Shown here piece after piece: positions 25,186-33,900 of a stretch of DNA of 47,452 nt. The position numbers were made by a program, and so were the translations under genes. The notes below the pieces were generated by a model that saw nothing but the letters and a program-made list of their open reading frames with translations, was not told where the DNA came from and made no database searches. The stretch comes from an uncultured Clostridia bacterium (GTDB lineage Bacteria > Bacillota > Clostridia > Christensenellales > Borkfalkiaceae). The DNA lies in the NCBI GenBank assembly GCA_904501795.1, contig CAJGCK010000001.1:1-47452 (forward strand), read 5' to 3'. The stretch's first letter is position 1; every line of letters begins with the position of its first letter.

Positions 25186-25890
25186 TTATAAATTTATTAA
25201 ATAATCAACTTCTATTGGTGAAAGTTGCCTAATTTCTCCACGATTTAAGCCTGTAAGTTTTAGATCGCCGATTTTAATACGTTTTAATAAACAAACGCAG
25301 TTATTTACCGTTTCAAACATTTTTCTTATTTGTCTATTTCTTCCTTCAGATATCGTAACGTGAAGTTTTGAGCCTGTTTTGTCAGTTTCAACTAATTTAA
25401 CGTTACATTTTTTAGTTTTAACACCGTCTATATAAACGCCTGAGCGCAACTTTGATAAATCATCCTCTGAAACAGGCTTTTCAGTTTTAACCAAATAAGT
25501 TTTTGGGATTTCGTTTTTAGGATGAGTTAACTTAAATGTTAGATTTCCGTCGTTTGTCAATATTAAAAGCCCTTCACTATCATAATCGAGTCTACCAACG
25601 GGAAAAAGCCTTTTTGCGTTTGATGGCAATAAATCCATAACGGTTTTTCTGCCCTTGTCGTCTTTAACGGTGCAAACGTAACCTTTCGGCTTATTCATTA
25701 TATAATAATCGTATTTTTTTACTACGTTTATAGGCTTACCGTTAACAACAACGTAATCCTCACCAACCGACACTTCATCACCTAAATTGGCAATTTTACC
25801 GTTGATTTTAACAACACCCGTTTTAATTAGTTCATCAGCGCCTCTTCTTGAACAAACACCGCTTTCCGCTAAAAATTTATTAATTCGCAT
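25186..25890 (-). CDS. rluB: 23S rRNA pseudouridine synthase (RluB family)
   Basis: 234 residues. An S4 RNA-binding domain (about 1-60, RINKFLAESGVCSRRGADELI) is followed by the RsuA/RluB-type catalytic domain with the active-site aspartate in GRLDYDSEGLLILTNDG and the later GRNRQIRKMFE. In Bacillus the RluB orthologue modifies U2633 of 23S rRNA. AAGGAT upstream supports the ATG. It is the last gene of the scpA-scpB-ytfJ-dac string, close to its position in other Firmicutes. RsuA-type specificity cannot be excluded from sequence alone. Confidence 0.93.
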   Translation of the reverse strand: MRINKFLAESGVCSRRGADELIKTGVVKINGKIANLGDEVSVGEDYVVVNGKPINVVKKYDYYIMNKPKGYVCTVKDDKGRKTVMDLLPSNAKRLFPVGRLDYDSEGLLILTNDGNLTFKLTHPKNEIPKTYLVKTEKPVSEDDLSKLRSGVYIDGVKTKKCNVKLVETDKTGSKLHVTISEGRNRQIRKMFETVNNCVCLLKRIKIGDLKLTGLNRGEIRQLSPIEVDYLINL

Positions 25891-25909
25891 AACTTATCCT
25901 TTTAAATGT

Positions 25910-26983
25910 TTAAGTATCTATAATAGTATAGATTTTTTCTTTAAAAATCAAGTTATTTAAAGCATAAATTTCAATTAATCCTATTTCAGTATCTTTTTTT
26001 ATACCTTTTCTTAGTGTCTTGGGCGTATTAATTATTGTTTTTAGGTTATTTTCTTCATCTTTTGAAAGCGGGACTTTTACGTCGTTTTTTATATAAAGTC
26101 CACACTTATTTCCTTGTTCTTCTACGTCTAAAAACTTAACTATTTCTTTTTTCTTAAATAACGTTTTAAGGCTATAAGTTGTTAAATATTCGTTTAGTAG
26201 TTCTTTTGATCGTTCAAACATAGGCGGACAATTTAATACGACGCAAACAACTTCCATCCCGTTTCTATAACAGCTTGAAACTAAACATCTACCCGCCTTT
26301 TTAGTATAGCCTGTTTTTACACCCGTCGCTCCATCAAAATCAAATAATAATTTATTTTTATTAACAAGCACACGTTTTGTATTTTTTGTAGAAAAAGGTA
26401 TTATCTTTTTTTTCGTTGAAACAATTTCTCTAAATGTTTGATTCTTTAATGCGTAAGCTGATATTAGCGCCAAATCATACGCAGTTGTGTAATGATTATC
26501 GTTATGCAAACCGTGAGGATTTACAAAATTTGAATTTTTTGCGCCTATCATTAGAGCCGTTTTATTCATTAAATTTGCAAAATCTTCTATACTACCACAA
26601 ACTTGATATGCTAATACCTCAGCACAATCATTGCCAGAACGCAACATTAACCCGTATAAAAGGTCTAAAACGGTTAATTTTTCGCCAACTTCTAAATAGA
26701 TGCTTGATCCTTCAACCCCGACCCCTTTATTAGTAACCGTTACTTCTTTATTGACGTCACAATTTTCTATAACGCATAACGCGGTCAATATTTTAGTCGT
26801 ACTTGCCATATATTTTTTAGAATACGCGTTGTTTTCATGCAAAACTCTGCCCGACTCAATTTCTAAAACTATCTCGGATACATCGTTGTTTTTCGCGTAT
26901 GAAACGTTGCTTTTTAGAAAAAAATTTCCGCAAAAACAAACGGTAGTTAATAAAATTGTCGTAAATATTTTTTTAATTTTCAT
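25910..26983 (-). CDS. D-alanyl-D-alanine carboxypeptidase (S11, DacB/DacF type)
   Basis: 357 residues with an N-terminal signal peptide (KIKKIFTTILLTTVCFCGNFF, cleavage about residue 30). The S11 active site is complete: STTK in MASTTKILTA, SGN in LRSGNDCAEV and KTG in GVKTGYTKKAG. It trims the terminal D-Ala of peptidoglycan stem peptides. Its place beside ytfJ and scpAB suggests the sporulation-linked paralogue that sets spore cortex cross-linking. A second paralogue is at 31569. It overlaps ytfJ by 11 bases and is 19 bases from rluB. Confidence 0.93.
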   Translation of the reverse strand: MKIKKIFTTILLTTVCFCGNFFLKSNVSYAKNNDVSEIVLEIESGRVLHENNAYSKKYMASTTKILTALCVIENCDVNKEVTVTNKGVGVEGSSIYLEVGEKLTVLDLLYGLMLRSGNDCAEVLAYQVCGSIEDFANLMNKTALMIGAKNSNFVNPHGLHNDNHYTTAYDLALISAYALKNQTFREIVSTKKKIIPFSTKNTKRVLVNKNKLLFDFDGATGVKTGYTKKAGRCLVSSCYRNGMEVVCVVLNCPPMFERSKELLNEYLTTYSLKTLFKKKEIVKFLDVEEQGNKCGLYIKNDVKVPLSKDEENNLKTIINTPKTLRKGIKKDTEIGLIEIYALNNLIFKEKIYTIIDT

Positions 26984-27353
26984 AATTTTTATTTATATTT
27001 TTAAATACGCTTTCAAATTTATCTATTAATTTATCAATAGGCTGATCGTTTACCGACAGAATTTTATATTCGTTTTTATGATTAATTAAAAATGCGCAAG
27101 GTTTAACTGAAACGATTGAACCGTTGCCCGCAGAAAAAGGTAGTTGCTCGTTCTTTGAAAACAAGTTTGTTTTTCCGTATTCGCCACCGCCACCCAAAAC
27201 TGCAAAAGACACTTTTGAAACTGTAAAAATTGTATCTCCGTTTGGCATATCTACGGGTTTACTAAAAACAACGTCGCTTTCTAATACTTCGCCTAAAGTT
27301 TTTATTGCGTTTTGAACTACCATATTTATTTTATTTTCATTTTTATCTTTCAT
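26973..27353 (-). CDS. ytfJ: Sporulation protein YtfJ (GerW family)
   Basis: 126 residues matching the YtfJ family: VVQNAIKTLGEVLESDVV at the N-terminus, MPNGDTIFTVSKVSFAVLGGGGEYG in the middle and an FSAGNGSIVSVKPCAFL core. In Bacillus the protein is needed for efficient germination and is associated with SleB. AAGGAAA precedes the ATG. It overlaps both neighbours by 11 bases, so it is translated as part of the string of DUF2953, ytfJ and dac. Confidence 0.93.
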   Translation of the reverse strand: MKDKNENKINMVVQNAIKTLGEVLESDVVFSKPVDMPNGDTIFTVSKVSFAVLGGGGEYGKTNLFSKNEQLPFSAGNGSIVSVKPCAFLINHKNEYKILSVNDQPIDKLIDKFESVFKNINKNYEN

Positions 27354-27927
27354 TTATAATTTTCCTTACTAAAAGTTTTAATAACGTTATTATTACTGTC
27401 AAAATATTAAATACTACAACAATTTCTAGAACAAAATTAAAATCTTGCCCACATAAGATAAAGTCAGCATTATTATGAATTTTTAAGTATGATTTTCTAT
27501 TTAATAAATGCCTTTTTAACATTACGTTTGCGTAATTTAAGACAAACGAGTAGGTTGCTAAATTAATTGATAACTCTTTTATAGGGATTTCCGCCCAAGT
27601 CTTAACTTTTAAAACGTTATATTCTTTCATCAAATCTATATCGTCGTTTTTTATTCTAATTGAATTATAATTTATAAGAAGCGCCTTTTTATTTGAATAA
27701 TGTAAAAACAGTCCGCTTCTATCTCCTTCTATATAACCACTAAATGTTTTTATTTTAGAATATAAATAAGCGCCGAACAACGCTTTTTTTATACTTCCTA
27801 TATAACCGACTTTAAGATTTATAAATATAGGAAATATTAAAATTAGATAAAATAAAACAGCGAATAAAAGCACAATCTTAATATCTGCAATCGCTGTTTT
27901 TTTATACAAAAAAAGCGTGTAAAACAC
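27343..27927 (-). CDS. DUF2953 (YtfI-like) membrane protein
   Basis: Up to 194 residues with hydrophobic segments near both ends (about 17-38 and 165-187) and a polar middle with a KVKTWAEIP turn. The position directly upstream of ytfJ matches ytfI, whose product carries DUF2953; similarity is otherwise modest. The reading frame is open to a GTG at 27927, but that codon sits inside the scpB terminator hairpin and lacks a Shine-Dalgarno, so translation probably begins further in (for example at a GTG near residue 19). Function is unknown; sporulation expression is inferred from ytfJ. Confidence 0.7.
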   Translation of the reverse strand: MFYTLFLYKKTAIADIKIVLLFAVLFYLILIFPIFINLKVGYIGSIKKALFGAYLYSKIKTFSGYIEGDRSGLFLHYSNKKALLINYNSIRIKNDDIDLMKEYNVLKVKTWAEIPIKELSINLATYSFVLNYANVMLKRHLLNRKSYLKIHNNADFILCGQDFNFVLEIVVVFNILTVIITLLKLLVRKIINER

Positions 27928-27935
27928 GCTTTTTC
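27906..27935 (-). terminator. Terminator after scpB
   Basis: Arms AAAAAGCGTGT (27910-27920) and ACACGCTTTTT (27924-27934) with a 3-base loop, followed by T-rich sequence on the minus strand. It begins 1 base after the scpB stop. Confidence 0.88.
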
Positions 27936-28652
27936 CTATATCTTATCTACTTCTTCGCCCTGTAAAAAATCGGGAATTTCTTCTTCTGAAATATCGGGCA
28001 AATCAAAATCTTCGTTATAGTTTTTGGTTCCATTTTCATTTGACGTAACTGCAACACCTTCATCCAATATTGATTCACCCTGATAAACTTCTTTAGAGTA
28101 TAAATAATCGTCTGCTTTATCGTTGCCATGTATAAGCTGAATTTTTGTAAGCAACTCTTCGTAATCAGGCAATTCATCAAGAGAAGAAATTTGAAAGCGT
28201 TTCAAAAATTCATCAGTCGTACCGAACAAAACGGGTTTACCTACGGCGTCTTTTCTACCAACGGGCTCTATCATGTTGAGTTCTAACAATTTTTGAACCA
28301 CATATTCACTATTAACGCCTCTAATGTCTTCTAAATCTATTCTCGTGACCGGTTGTTTATAAGCAATAATAGCGGCAACTTCAAGCATGCTTCGTGACAA
28401 TTCACGCTCTTTAATCGGGTTTAGAACGCTTGAAACTTCATTAGCATATTTGGGGTTTGAACAAAACTGAATTTTTTTATTAAACATAAGCAAATGTATG
28501 CCGTTATCCCCTGAATATTTTTCCTGAAGTTCTTTAACGCATTTTAATATTTCTTTTTCTTCTACTTGCAATTTTTCGGCAATATCTTTAATAGCAACTT
28601 GCGTGCCCGAAACAAAAACTAGCGCCTCAATTATATTCGTCAATTTCTCCAA
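27936..28652 (-). CDS. scpB: Segregation and condensation protein B
   Basis: 238 residues of tandem winged helices that bind the ScpA kleisin in the SMC-ScpAB condensin complex. Signatures are NIIEALVFVSGTQV at the start, MLEVAAIIAYKQPVTR and VGRKDAVGKPVLFGTT. I choose the TTG at 28652: AGGAG lies 8 bases upstream and gives the familiar MEKLTNIIEAL start, whereas the in-frame GTG at 28661 overlaps that ribosome-binding site. The C-terminal ~50 residues are acidic and likely unstructured. It overlaps scpA by about 26 bases, so the two are coupled. Confidence 0.94.
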   Translation of the reverse strand: MEKLTNIIEALVFVSGTQVAIKDIAEKLQVEEKEILKCVKELQEKYSGDNGIHLLMFNKKIQFCSNPKYANEVSSVLNPIKERELSRSMLEVAAIIAYKQPVTRIDLEDIRGVNSEYVVQKLLELNMIEPVGRKDAVGKPVLFGTTDEFLKRFQISSLDELPDYEELLTKIQLIHGNDKADDYLYSKEVYQGESILDEGVAVTSNENGTKNYNEDFDLPDISEEEIPDFLQGEEVDKI

Positions 28653-29397
28653 TGTCTTCACTCCTATCGTCTCTTAAAATTAGTGTTATATCATCAAATA
28701 CACCCGCTTGATCAACGGATATATATTGAAGTTTAAGCAATTCAAGCATTGCTTGAAATGTTGTTATCAATTCATTCTTCGTATAATAATGCGGGAACAT
28801 TTCAAAAAAACTTATAGTTTTTCTTTCTAACAAAGTTTCCCTAATTTGCATAACTTTATCTTTGACTGAAAATACTTCTTTAGGAATTTCTTTAAGTACG
28901 TTTTCTTGGCGTTTTTTATCGTCAACACGCATTAATAATTTTGAAAAAGCGTCTATTAGTCCTTGAAGATTAAATTGATTATAAACAATTTTAACGTCAC
29001 CCACGTTTTTATCGGGTGTTTTATAAAACCTATCGGTATTTTCTTGTTCTTTTAGTTTCTCGCTAGCTTCCTTAAATATTTTATACTCTTCAATTTGACG
29101 AATTAAAGCTTGTTCCGGATCTTCAAAATCTTCAAGTATCACTTCTTCTTTGGGAAGAATAGATTTAGATTTTATCTCCAAAAGCGTTGCCGCCATTGTT
29201 AAATACTCACTTGCTTTATCAACGTCAAGCACCGAAACGTTTTCCATATATCTTAAAAACTGTTCGGTAACTTGAGAAACAAACACGTCTTTAATCTCAA
29301 TTTTCGCTTCTTTGATTAAATGTAATAATAAATCTAACGGGCCCTCGAAATTTTCGAGTTTAGTTGAATAATCAACAACCGATTCGAACTCAGACAT
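28627..29397 (-). CDS. scpA: Segregation and condensation protein A (kleisin)
   Basis: 256 residues from the ATG at 29397. The N-terminal KLENFEGPLDLLLHLIKEAKIEI and central YLTMAATLLEIKSKSILP are the ScpA signatures, and the C-terminal winged helix ends near ILRDDRSEDIGEIDEYN. It bridges SMC heads in chromosome condensation and segregation. The ATG overlaps the stop of the upstream protease gene by one base (TAATG), so translation is probably coupled. A longer frame from TTG at 29415 has no ribosome-binding site. Confidence 0.96.
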   Translation of the reverse strand: MSEFESVVDYSTKLENFEGPLDLLLHLIKEAKIEIKDVFVSQVTEQFLRYMENVSVLDVDKASEYLTMAATLLEIKSKSILPKEEVILEDFEDPEQALIRQIEEYKIFKEASEKLKEQENTDRFYKTPDKNVGDVKIVYNQFNLQGLIDAFSKLLMRVDDKKRQENVLKEIPKEVFSVKDKVMQIRETLLERKTISFFEMFPHYYTKNELITTFQAMLELLKLQYISVDQAGVFDDITLILRDDRSEDIGEIDEYN

Positions 29398-30062
29398 TAA
29401 AAAATTAACCCCCAAAAATTAACGATAGGTATAGAAATATGATCGTAGAAAAAGTTTAACACGAACCCTAACACGTCTAAATAATATAAATTAGTAAATT
29501 CGGCAACTAACGATAGCGCAACTAAACTAAGTAAAATTATTTGACCGTAATTTTTTAAAAAACAATAAATTTTACCCTTTTTTCTTGAAAGCGCGTCTAC
29601 TACCCTAAATCCGTCTAATGGATAAAAAGGAAGCAAGTTGAACACGAAAAAAATAATACTAAACTGAAATATTAATAAAAGTGTGCAATCTAAAACGTAA
29701 GTAAAATAACCAAATTCAGGAACGTATCTACTCGCTAACAAAAAAAGCGGAAAAACTAAAAAAGCAGTTAATATATTAGCAACAACACCCGCTACTGAAA
29801 CACAAAAACAACCTAATTTATATCTTTTGAAGTTGTTTGGATTTATTGGAACGGGTTTTGCCCAACCAAAACCGACAAGAGCAAAAGATGCAAGACCAAT
29901 TAAATCAAAGTGTGCTAAAGGATTTATTGTATATCGCTTATATAATTTAGGCGTAACGTCACCAAATCTAACGGCAACAAAAGCATGCGCAAACTCGTGT
30001 AATGGTAAAACTATCATAAGGGCTAATAGTTTACTAATAATTTCTAAAATCTTATAAATCAC
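29397..30062 (-). CDS. Site-2 protease family membrane metalloprotease (M50)
   Basis: 221 residues from GTG 30062, with AAGGAG 6 bases upstream; the longer frame to 30137 runs into the lysA terminator and is rejected. It has about five hydrophobic helices. The zinc site HEFAH is in LPLHEFAHAFVAVRFGD and the second zinc-ligand region is NLLPFYPLDGFRV. This short form lacks a PDZ domain, like Bacillus YwhC and relatives often placed next to scpA. The substrate is unknown; family members cleave membrane-bound anti-sigma or regulatory proteins. Confidence 0.92.
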   Translation of the reverse strand: MIYKILEIISKLLALMIVLPLHEFAHAFVAVRFGDVTPKLYKRYTINPLAHFDLIGLASFALVGFGWAKPVPINPNNFKRYKLGCFCVSVAGVVANILTAFLVFPLFLLASRYVPEFGYFTYVLDCTLLLIFQFSIIFFVFNLLPFYPLDGFRVVDALSRKKGKIYCFLKNYGQIILLSLVALSLVAEFTNLYYLDVLGFVLNFFYDHISIPIVNFWGLIF

Positions 30063-30086
30063 TGCCGTCTCCTTAAAATATAATTT

Positions 30087-30115
30087 ATTATATAATAAAT
30101 TATTTAAAAATGCAA
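30087..30115 (-). promoter_or_regulatory. Promoter of the M50-scpA-scpB operon
   Basis: On the minus strand, TTGCAT (complement of 30110-30115) and TATAAT (complement of 30087-30092) with a 17-base spacer, directly downstream of the lysA terminator. Confidence 0.7.
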
Positions 30116-30116
30116 G

Positions 30117-30149
30117 AAAAAAGGCACTTTTTAACAAAGTGCCTTTTTA
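30117..30149 (-). terminator. Terminator after lysA
   Basis: Stem AAAAAGGCACTTT (30118-30130) and AAAGTGCCTTTTT (30136-30148) with a 5-base loop, T-rich on both sides. It lies 12 bases past the lysA stop. Confidence 0.9.
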
Positions 30150-30160
30150 AATAACTTAAA

Positions 30161-31465
30161 CTAAACGTCGTTTCTTAATAAATCTTCTAAAGTTTGCGGT
30201 TTAACAGCATAATAAGACTTGCCGTTTTCAACCATAACAACGGGCGGAACTAAATTCCTATTATAGTTACTTGCCATAGAATAATTATAAGCGCCGGTTG
30301 AAAAAGTTGCCACGATATCACCAGATTTTACGGTTGGAAGATAACAATTTTCAGCAATAATATCGCCACTTTCACAACATTTACCAGAAACGGTATAATA
30401 TTTTTCGGGTTTATCTAGCATTCTGTTAGCAATTTTAACCGTATATTTTGCCGAATATAATGCAAATCTAGGATTATCAAACATTCCACCGTCTACCGAA
30501 AGATAATTTTTTACTTTAGGAATAGTTTTAATGTTACCCACTGTATAAAGTGTTACACCCGCCTCTCCCACGATAGAACGGCCGGGCTCTATTACTAAAT
30601 AAGGTTTTTTTATCCCTTTTTTAATCACGCAATCGTTCAACTTTTTAGCAATAGTTTTAATATATTCGGCATAATCGGTAACGCTTAACTTTTCATCTTC
30701 ATCAGTATAGTAAACCCCAAATCCTCCGCCTAAATTTAATACTTCAAACTCATAGTTTAAAACGTTTTTAATCTTTAAATAAAAATCGGTCATTTTTTCA
30801 ACAGCTAATTCAAACGATTTCTTTTCAAAAATTTGAGAGCCTATATGACAGTGCAAGCCTTTTAGTTTTAAATTCTTTTTGTTTAGCGCGTACTTAACCA
30901 TTTCTAAAGCTTCTAAATTAGATATGGAAAAACCAAACTTCGAATCTATTTTAGCCGTTTGTATATAGTGATGAGTGTGCGCTTCAATACCTGGATTTGT
31001 TCTAATAAGAACGTTTTGGGTTTTATTATATTTTTCGCAAATATCGTTTAATATATCGGCTTCTTGATATGCGTCTAAAACTATAGTGCCTACGTTGTTT
31101 TTTACTGCTAAATCAAGCTCGAAAAAAGATTTGTTGTTTCCATGAAAATATATCTTTTCTGCAGGAAAACCAACGCTTAATGCAGTATAAAGTTCACCAG
31201 CCGATACGACGTCTATAGACATAGAACTATCTTTCATAATACGGTAAATTTCTTTACAACTAAATGCTTTAGAAGCATATGCTACCGCACCGTCACCATA
31301 AAAATCTTTAATCGTATTAACATAAACGTTACAAATAGATTTTATATACGCTTTATCCATAACGTAAAGGGGCGTTTGATACTGTTTAACTAACGATACC
31401 GCATCTACGCCACCTATTTCTAAAACGCCGTTACTATTAATTTTAAGTGTTTCTCTTTCGTTCAT
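30161..31465 (-). CDS. lysA: Diaminopimelate decarboxylase
   Basis: 434 residues. It decarboxylates meso-diaminopimelate to L-lysine with PLP, the last step of lysine synthesis. The PLP lysine is in AVAYASKAFSCKEIYRI (about residue 66). Also visible are the glycine loop NLGGGFGVYY, the EPGRSIVGEAG phosphate-binding motif and the active-site cysteine region GKCCESGD. It is monocistronic: own promoter upstream, terminator 12 bases downstream. No riboswitch is evident in the 103-base upstream gap. Confidence 0.96.
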   Translation of the reverse strand: MNERETLKINSNGVLEIGGVDAVSLVKQYQTPLYVMDKAYIKSICNVYVNTIKDFYGDGAVAYASKAFSCKEIYRIMKDSSMSIDVVSAGELYTALSVGFPAEKIYFHGNNKSFFELDLAVKNNVGTIVLDAYQEADILNDICEKYNKTQNVLIRTNPGIEAHTHHYIQTAKIDSKFGFSISNLEALEMVKYALNKKNLKLKGLHCHIGSQIFEKKSFELAVEKMTDFYLKIKNVLNYEFEVLNLGGGFGVYYTDEDEKLSVTDYAEYIKTIAKKLNDCVIKKGIKKPYLVIEPGRSIVGEAGVTLYTVGNIKTIPKVKNYLSVDGGMFDNPRFALYSAKYTVKIANRMLDKPEKYYTVSGKCCESGDIIAENCYLPTVKSGDIVATFSTGAYNYSMASNYNRNLVPPVVMVENGKSYYAVKPQTLEDLLRNDV

Positions 31466-31490
31466 AATGACCTACAAAAGTTTTTCTTAT

Positions 31491-31519
31491 ATTTTAACTT
31501 TTTTTTTACTTGTTGTCAA
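31491..31519 (-). promoter_or_regulatory. lysA promoter
   Basis: On the minus strand, TTGACA (complement of 31514-31519) and TAAAAT (complement of 31491-31496) with a 17-base spacer; the start codon is about 26 bases downstream of the -10. Confidence 0.78.
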
Positions 31520-31568
31520 TTATTAATTATAAAAGAATACTTTTACCGTATATAATAAAACGTTATAA

Positions 31569-32753
31569 TTAAATAAGCGCCCAATTATCGAATATTTTTT
31601 TAGTGTAATCAAAATAGTTTGCGCGAGCAACGTCTTCTAAAGATACGACGTTTACGCTACCAATTTCTATTGAGTTTTCAAATACTGAAATTTTTCCAAC
31701 AACGTCACCAGCTTTGATAGGCGCTTTTATATCTAAATCAGGATAAAATTCAACGTCAAAAGCTCTTTTTTCGTTGTTTTTTAATAAAATCGAGTAGTTA
31801 TCGCTTGGAATACATTGTATAAAATTAGACTTACCATTTTCTATTTTTAACGGAATTGGCAAAGGTTTATCTTTTGATACTAAAATTTTACACAAAAAAT
31901 TATTAAAACCGTAGTTAAATAATGCGCTTGACTCGGCAAATCGAGTTTTACTATCGGGTGAATTGATAACAACTGAGATTAATCTCATACCCTTTCTTGT
32001 TGCAGAAGCGCACAAACAATGCCCCGCTTCTTTGGTATACCCCGTTTTGCCACTATCACAACCGTCATAATATCTAATTAGCTTATTAGTGTTAGATATT
32101 TCGGTATATCTACCTTTAGGATGATTAATTTTATCAAGCCAAATATTTGAAAAATTAAAATATTCTTCATGTTCTATTAATTTTGAAAACATAGTTGCAA
32201 CGTCTTTAGCAGTTGAATATTGACCAGGTTTTGGTAATCCCGTACAATTACTAAAAATTGTGTTTTCCATGCCTAAATCTTTAGCTTTTTCGTTCATTTT
32301 GCAAACAAATTCCTCTTCTGTCCCTGAAATTTTTTCCGCCATAGCAACACAAGCATCGTTTGCAGACGCAATTGTTATACTTTTTACTAAGTCGGCAATC
32401 AAATATTCTCCATTTTCTTCCAAAAAAACTTGAGAACCACCCATAGAAGACGCATTTTCGCTAACTATTATATTATCGTCTAAATTTATATTACCAGCCG
32501 AAACTTCATCAAATATTAATAAAAGCGTCATTATCTTACACATGCTTGCTATAGGCAACTTTTCATTTTCATTTGATTTATATAATTCTGTTTTTGAAAC
32601 GGGATCATATAAATAAACGGATTTTGATTTTGTTTCCAAATTTGATATCATTATATTATCAGCATATGCTACACCCGTTTTAACCCCAAATAGAACGCTA
32701 AACGATAAAACGAATATAAAAGTAATAATTATAAATGGATTAATTTTTCGCAT
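31569..32753 (-). CDS. D-alanyl-D-alanine carboxypeptidase (S11, DacF-like)
   Basis: 394 residues from ATG 32753, which has AAGGAGG 6 bases upstream; a further in-frame start at 32789 lies in the spoIVB terminator. The signal peptide is at about 1-30. The S11 catalytic set is SMCK (IASMCKIMTLL), SAN (IASANDACVAM) and KTG (DSGKTGYTKEAG). The C-terminal domain (about 280-394) is a beta-rich PBP5-type region. It follows spoIVB where many spore formers have spo0A. DacF is a forespore-expressed enzyme that limits cross-linking of the spore wall; that role is inferred from context. Confidence 0.93.
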   Translation of the reverse strand: MRKINPFIIITFIFVLSFSVLFGVKTGVAYADNIMISNLETKSKSVYLYDPVSKTELYKSNENEKLPIASMCKIMTLLLIFDEVSAGNINLDDNIIVSENASSMGGSQVFLEENGEYLIADLVKSITIASANDACVAMAEKISGTEEEFVCKMNEKAKDLGMENTIFSNCTGLPKPGQYSTAKDVATMFSKLIEHEEYFNFSNIWLDKINHPKGRYTEISNTNKLIRYYDGCDSGKTGYTKEAGHCLCASATRKGMRLISVVINSPDSKTRFAESSALFNYGFNNFLCKILVSKDKPLPIPLKIENGKSNFIQCIPSDNYSILLKNNEKRAFDVEFYPDLDIKAPIKAGDVVGKISVFENSIEIGSVNVVSLEDVARANYFDYTKKIFDNWALI

Positions 32754-32783
32754 AATTTCCTCCTTAAAATATTTTAGGTAAAA

Positions 32784-32830
32784 ATACAAAAATTATGCAT
32801 TATGTGTGACATAATGCATAATTTTTTAGT
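32784..32830 (-). terminator. Long AT-rich hairpin, probable terminator after spoIVB
   Basis: An 18-bp perfect inverted repeat (32788-32805 with 32809-32826, loop GTG) lies between spoIVB and the downstream carboxypeptidase gene. On the minus strand it is followed by T-rich sequence. The stem is low in GC for a terminator. Confidence 0.7.
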
Positions 32831-32840
32831 TTGTATTTTT

Positions 32841-33833
32841 CTATTGATTTAACATTTTAGATATGCTTAGACCAAAGCCACGCGTCGGGTCGTTTATAAA
32901 CACGTGAGTTACAGCACCAACAAGCTTACCATCTTGCACAATCGGGCTTCCACTCATACCCTGTACAATTCCACCTGTGATATTTAATAAATTTTGATCG
33001 GTGATTTTAATAACTAAGTCTTTGCAATCGCTTTTTTTATCGTCAAACTTTATAATTGAGATAGAATATTCTTTAGGACAAACTCCGTCTATAGTAGTAA
33101 AAATACTAGCTTCACCCGGTTTAGGCTCGCCAACTTCTATTTCTTGTAAATCGTTAAAACAAAAATCATCTGTATTATACCTACCAAAAACACCTTTCCT
33201 ATTGTTTTTTTCTATTATTCCGACCTTATTTCTCTTTATAAATGCACCTTTAAGTTCACCAGGTGCACCACGTTCACCTTTTACAACACCGGTTATTGCA
33301 CAATTATATAAATAGCCCGTTTTAATAGGAATTATATTCTCATTTTCATCAACTATAGGATGCCCTAACGCACCAAATCTATTATTTTTTACATAAGTTA
33401 TTGTTCCAACACCATTTACGTTTTCTTTAATAAATACACCTATTCTATTTTTACCACCCACGTCTTTGACGGGAAGCACGTTTTTTTCTATTCTTTCACC
33501 AAAACGGTCAATTAAAACAGTTTTCTCCTTACCATCACTAAAATTTTGTTCAATATCAAAAGAAGTATTTGTCTCAATACCGTTTATGCTTAAAATAACG
33601 TCTCCTACACAAATTCCAGCCTTTTCGGCGGGAGAAACGTTGCCGTCAAGCGTCACTATATCGTAAACACCTTGGACGATCGCACCACGCGAAACCAAAG
33701 AAAAACCCGCAGGAAAACCACCTAGATAATATTTGTCGCTTTTTGCATTTACATAATTATAATTTATACTAAAAAGCCCACAAATCGCTATTAAAACAAA
33801 TACAACTAATTTTTTAACACTTTTTTTAACCAC
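32841..33833 (-). CDS. spoIVB: Stage IV sporulation protein B (S55 serine protease)
   Basis: 330 residues: an N-terminal membrane/signal segment (about 8-30), a PDZ domain (about 55-120, SPAEKAGICVGDVILSINGI) and the S55 protease domain with H158 (FGALGHPI) and S294 (QGMSGSPI). In Bacillus it is made in the forespore and cuts SpoIVFA, starting pro-sigma-K activation in the mother cell. The GTG start has no clear Shine-Dalgarno. recN-spoIVB order is conserved, but spo0A, which normally follows, is replaced here by a DacF-like gene. Confidence 0.95.
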   Translation of the reverse strand: MVKKSVKKLVVFVLIAICGLFSINYNYVNAKSDKYYLGGFPAGFSLVSRGAIVQGVYDIVTLDGNVSPAEKAGICVGDVILSINGIETNTSFDIEQNFSDGKEKTVLIDRFGERIEKNVLPVKDVGGKNRIGVFIKENVNGVGTITYVKNNRFGALGHPIVDENENIIPIKTGYLYNCAITGVVKGERGAPGELKGAFIKRNKVGIIEKNNRKGVFGRYNTDDFCFNDLQEIEVGEPKPGEASIFTTIDGVCPKEYSISIIKFDDKKSDCKDLVIKITDQNLLNITGGIVQGMSGSPIVQDGKLVGAVTHVFINDPTRGFGLSISKMLNQ

Positions 33834-33863
33834 AAATTTTAGAATACGTAAAATTATTTTTTT

Positions 33864-33900
33864 TATACAAAAAAGCCAAACACTAGGTTTGACTTTTTAT
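33864..33900 (-). terminator. Terminator overlapping the recN stop codon
   Basis: On the minus strand, AAAAAGTCAAAC and GTTTGGCTTTTTT pair (one G-T pair) around the TAG stop of recN, followed by a T-rich run. It separates recN from spoIVB transcription. Confidence 0.8.

Noticed and set aside
26434..26733. 99-codon + strand frame inside the D,D-carboxypeptidase gene
   Set aside because: Lies antisense to the SxxK/SGN-containing region of a clear S11 enzyme; no start signal.
29397..30137. Longer start for the M50 protease at 30137
   Set aside because: The extension runs through the lysA terminator and the promoter; GTG 30062 has AAGGAG at ideal spacing.
31466..31568. Lysine riboswitch in front of lysA
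   Set aside because: The gap is only 103 bases and AT-rich, with a plain promoter; the conserved L-box elements are not visible.
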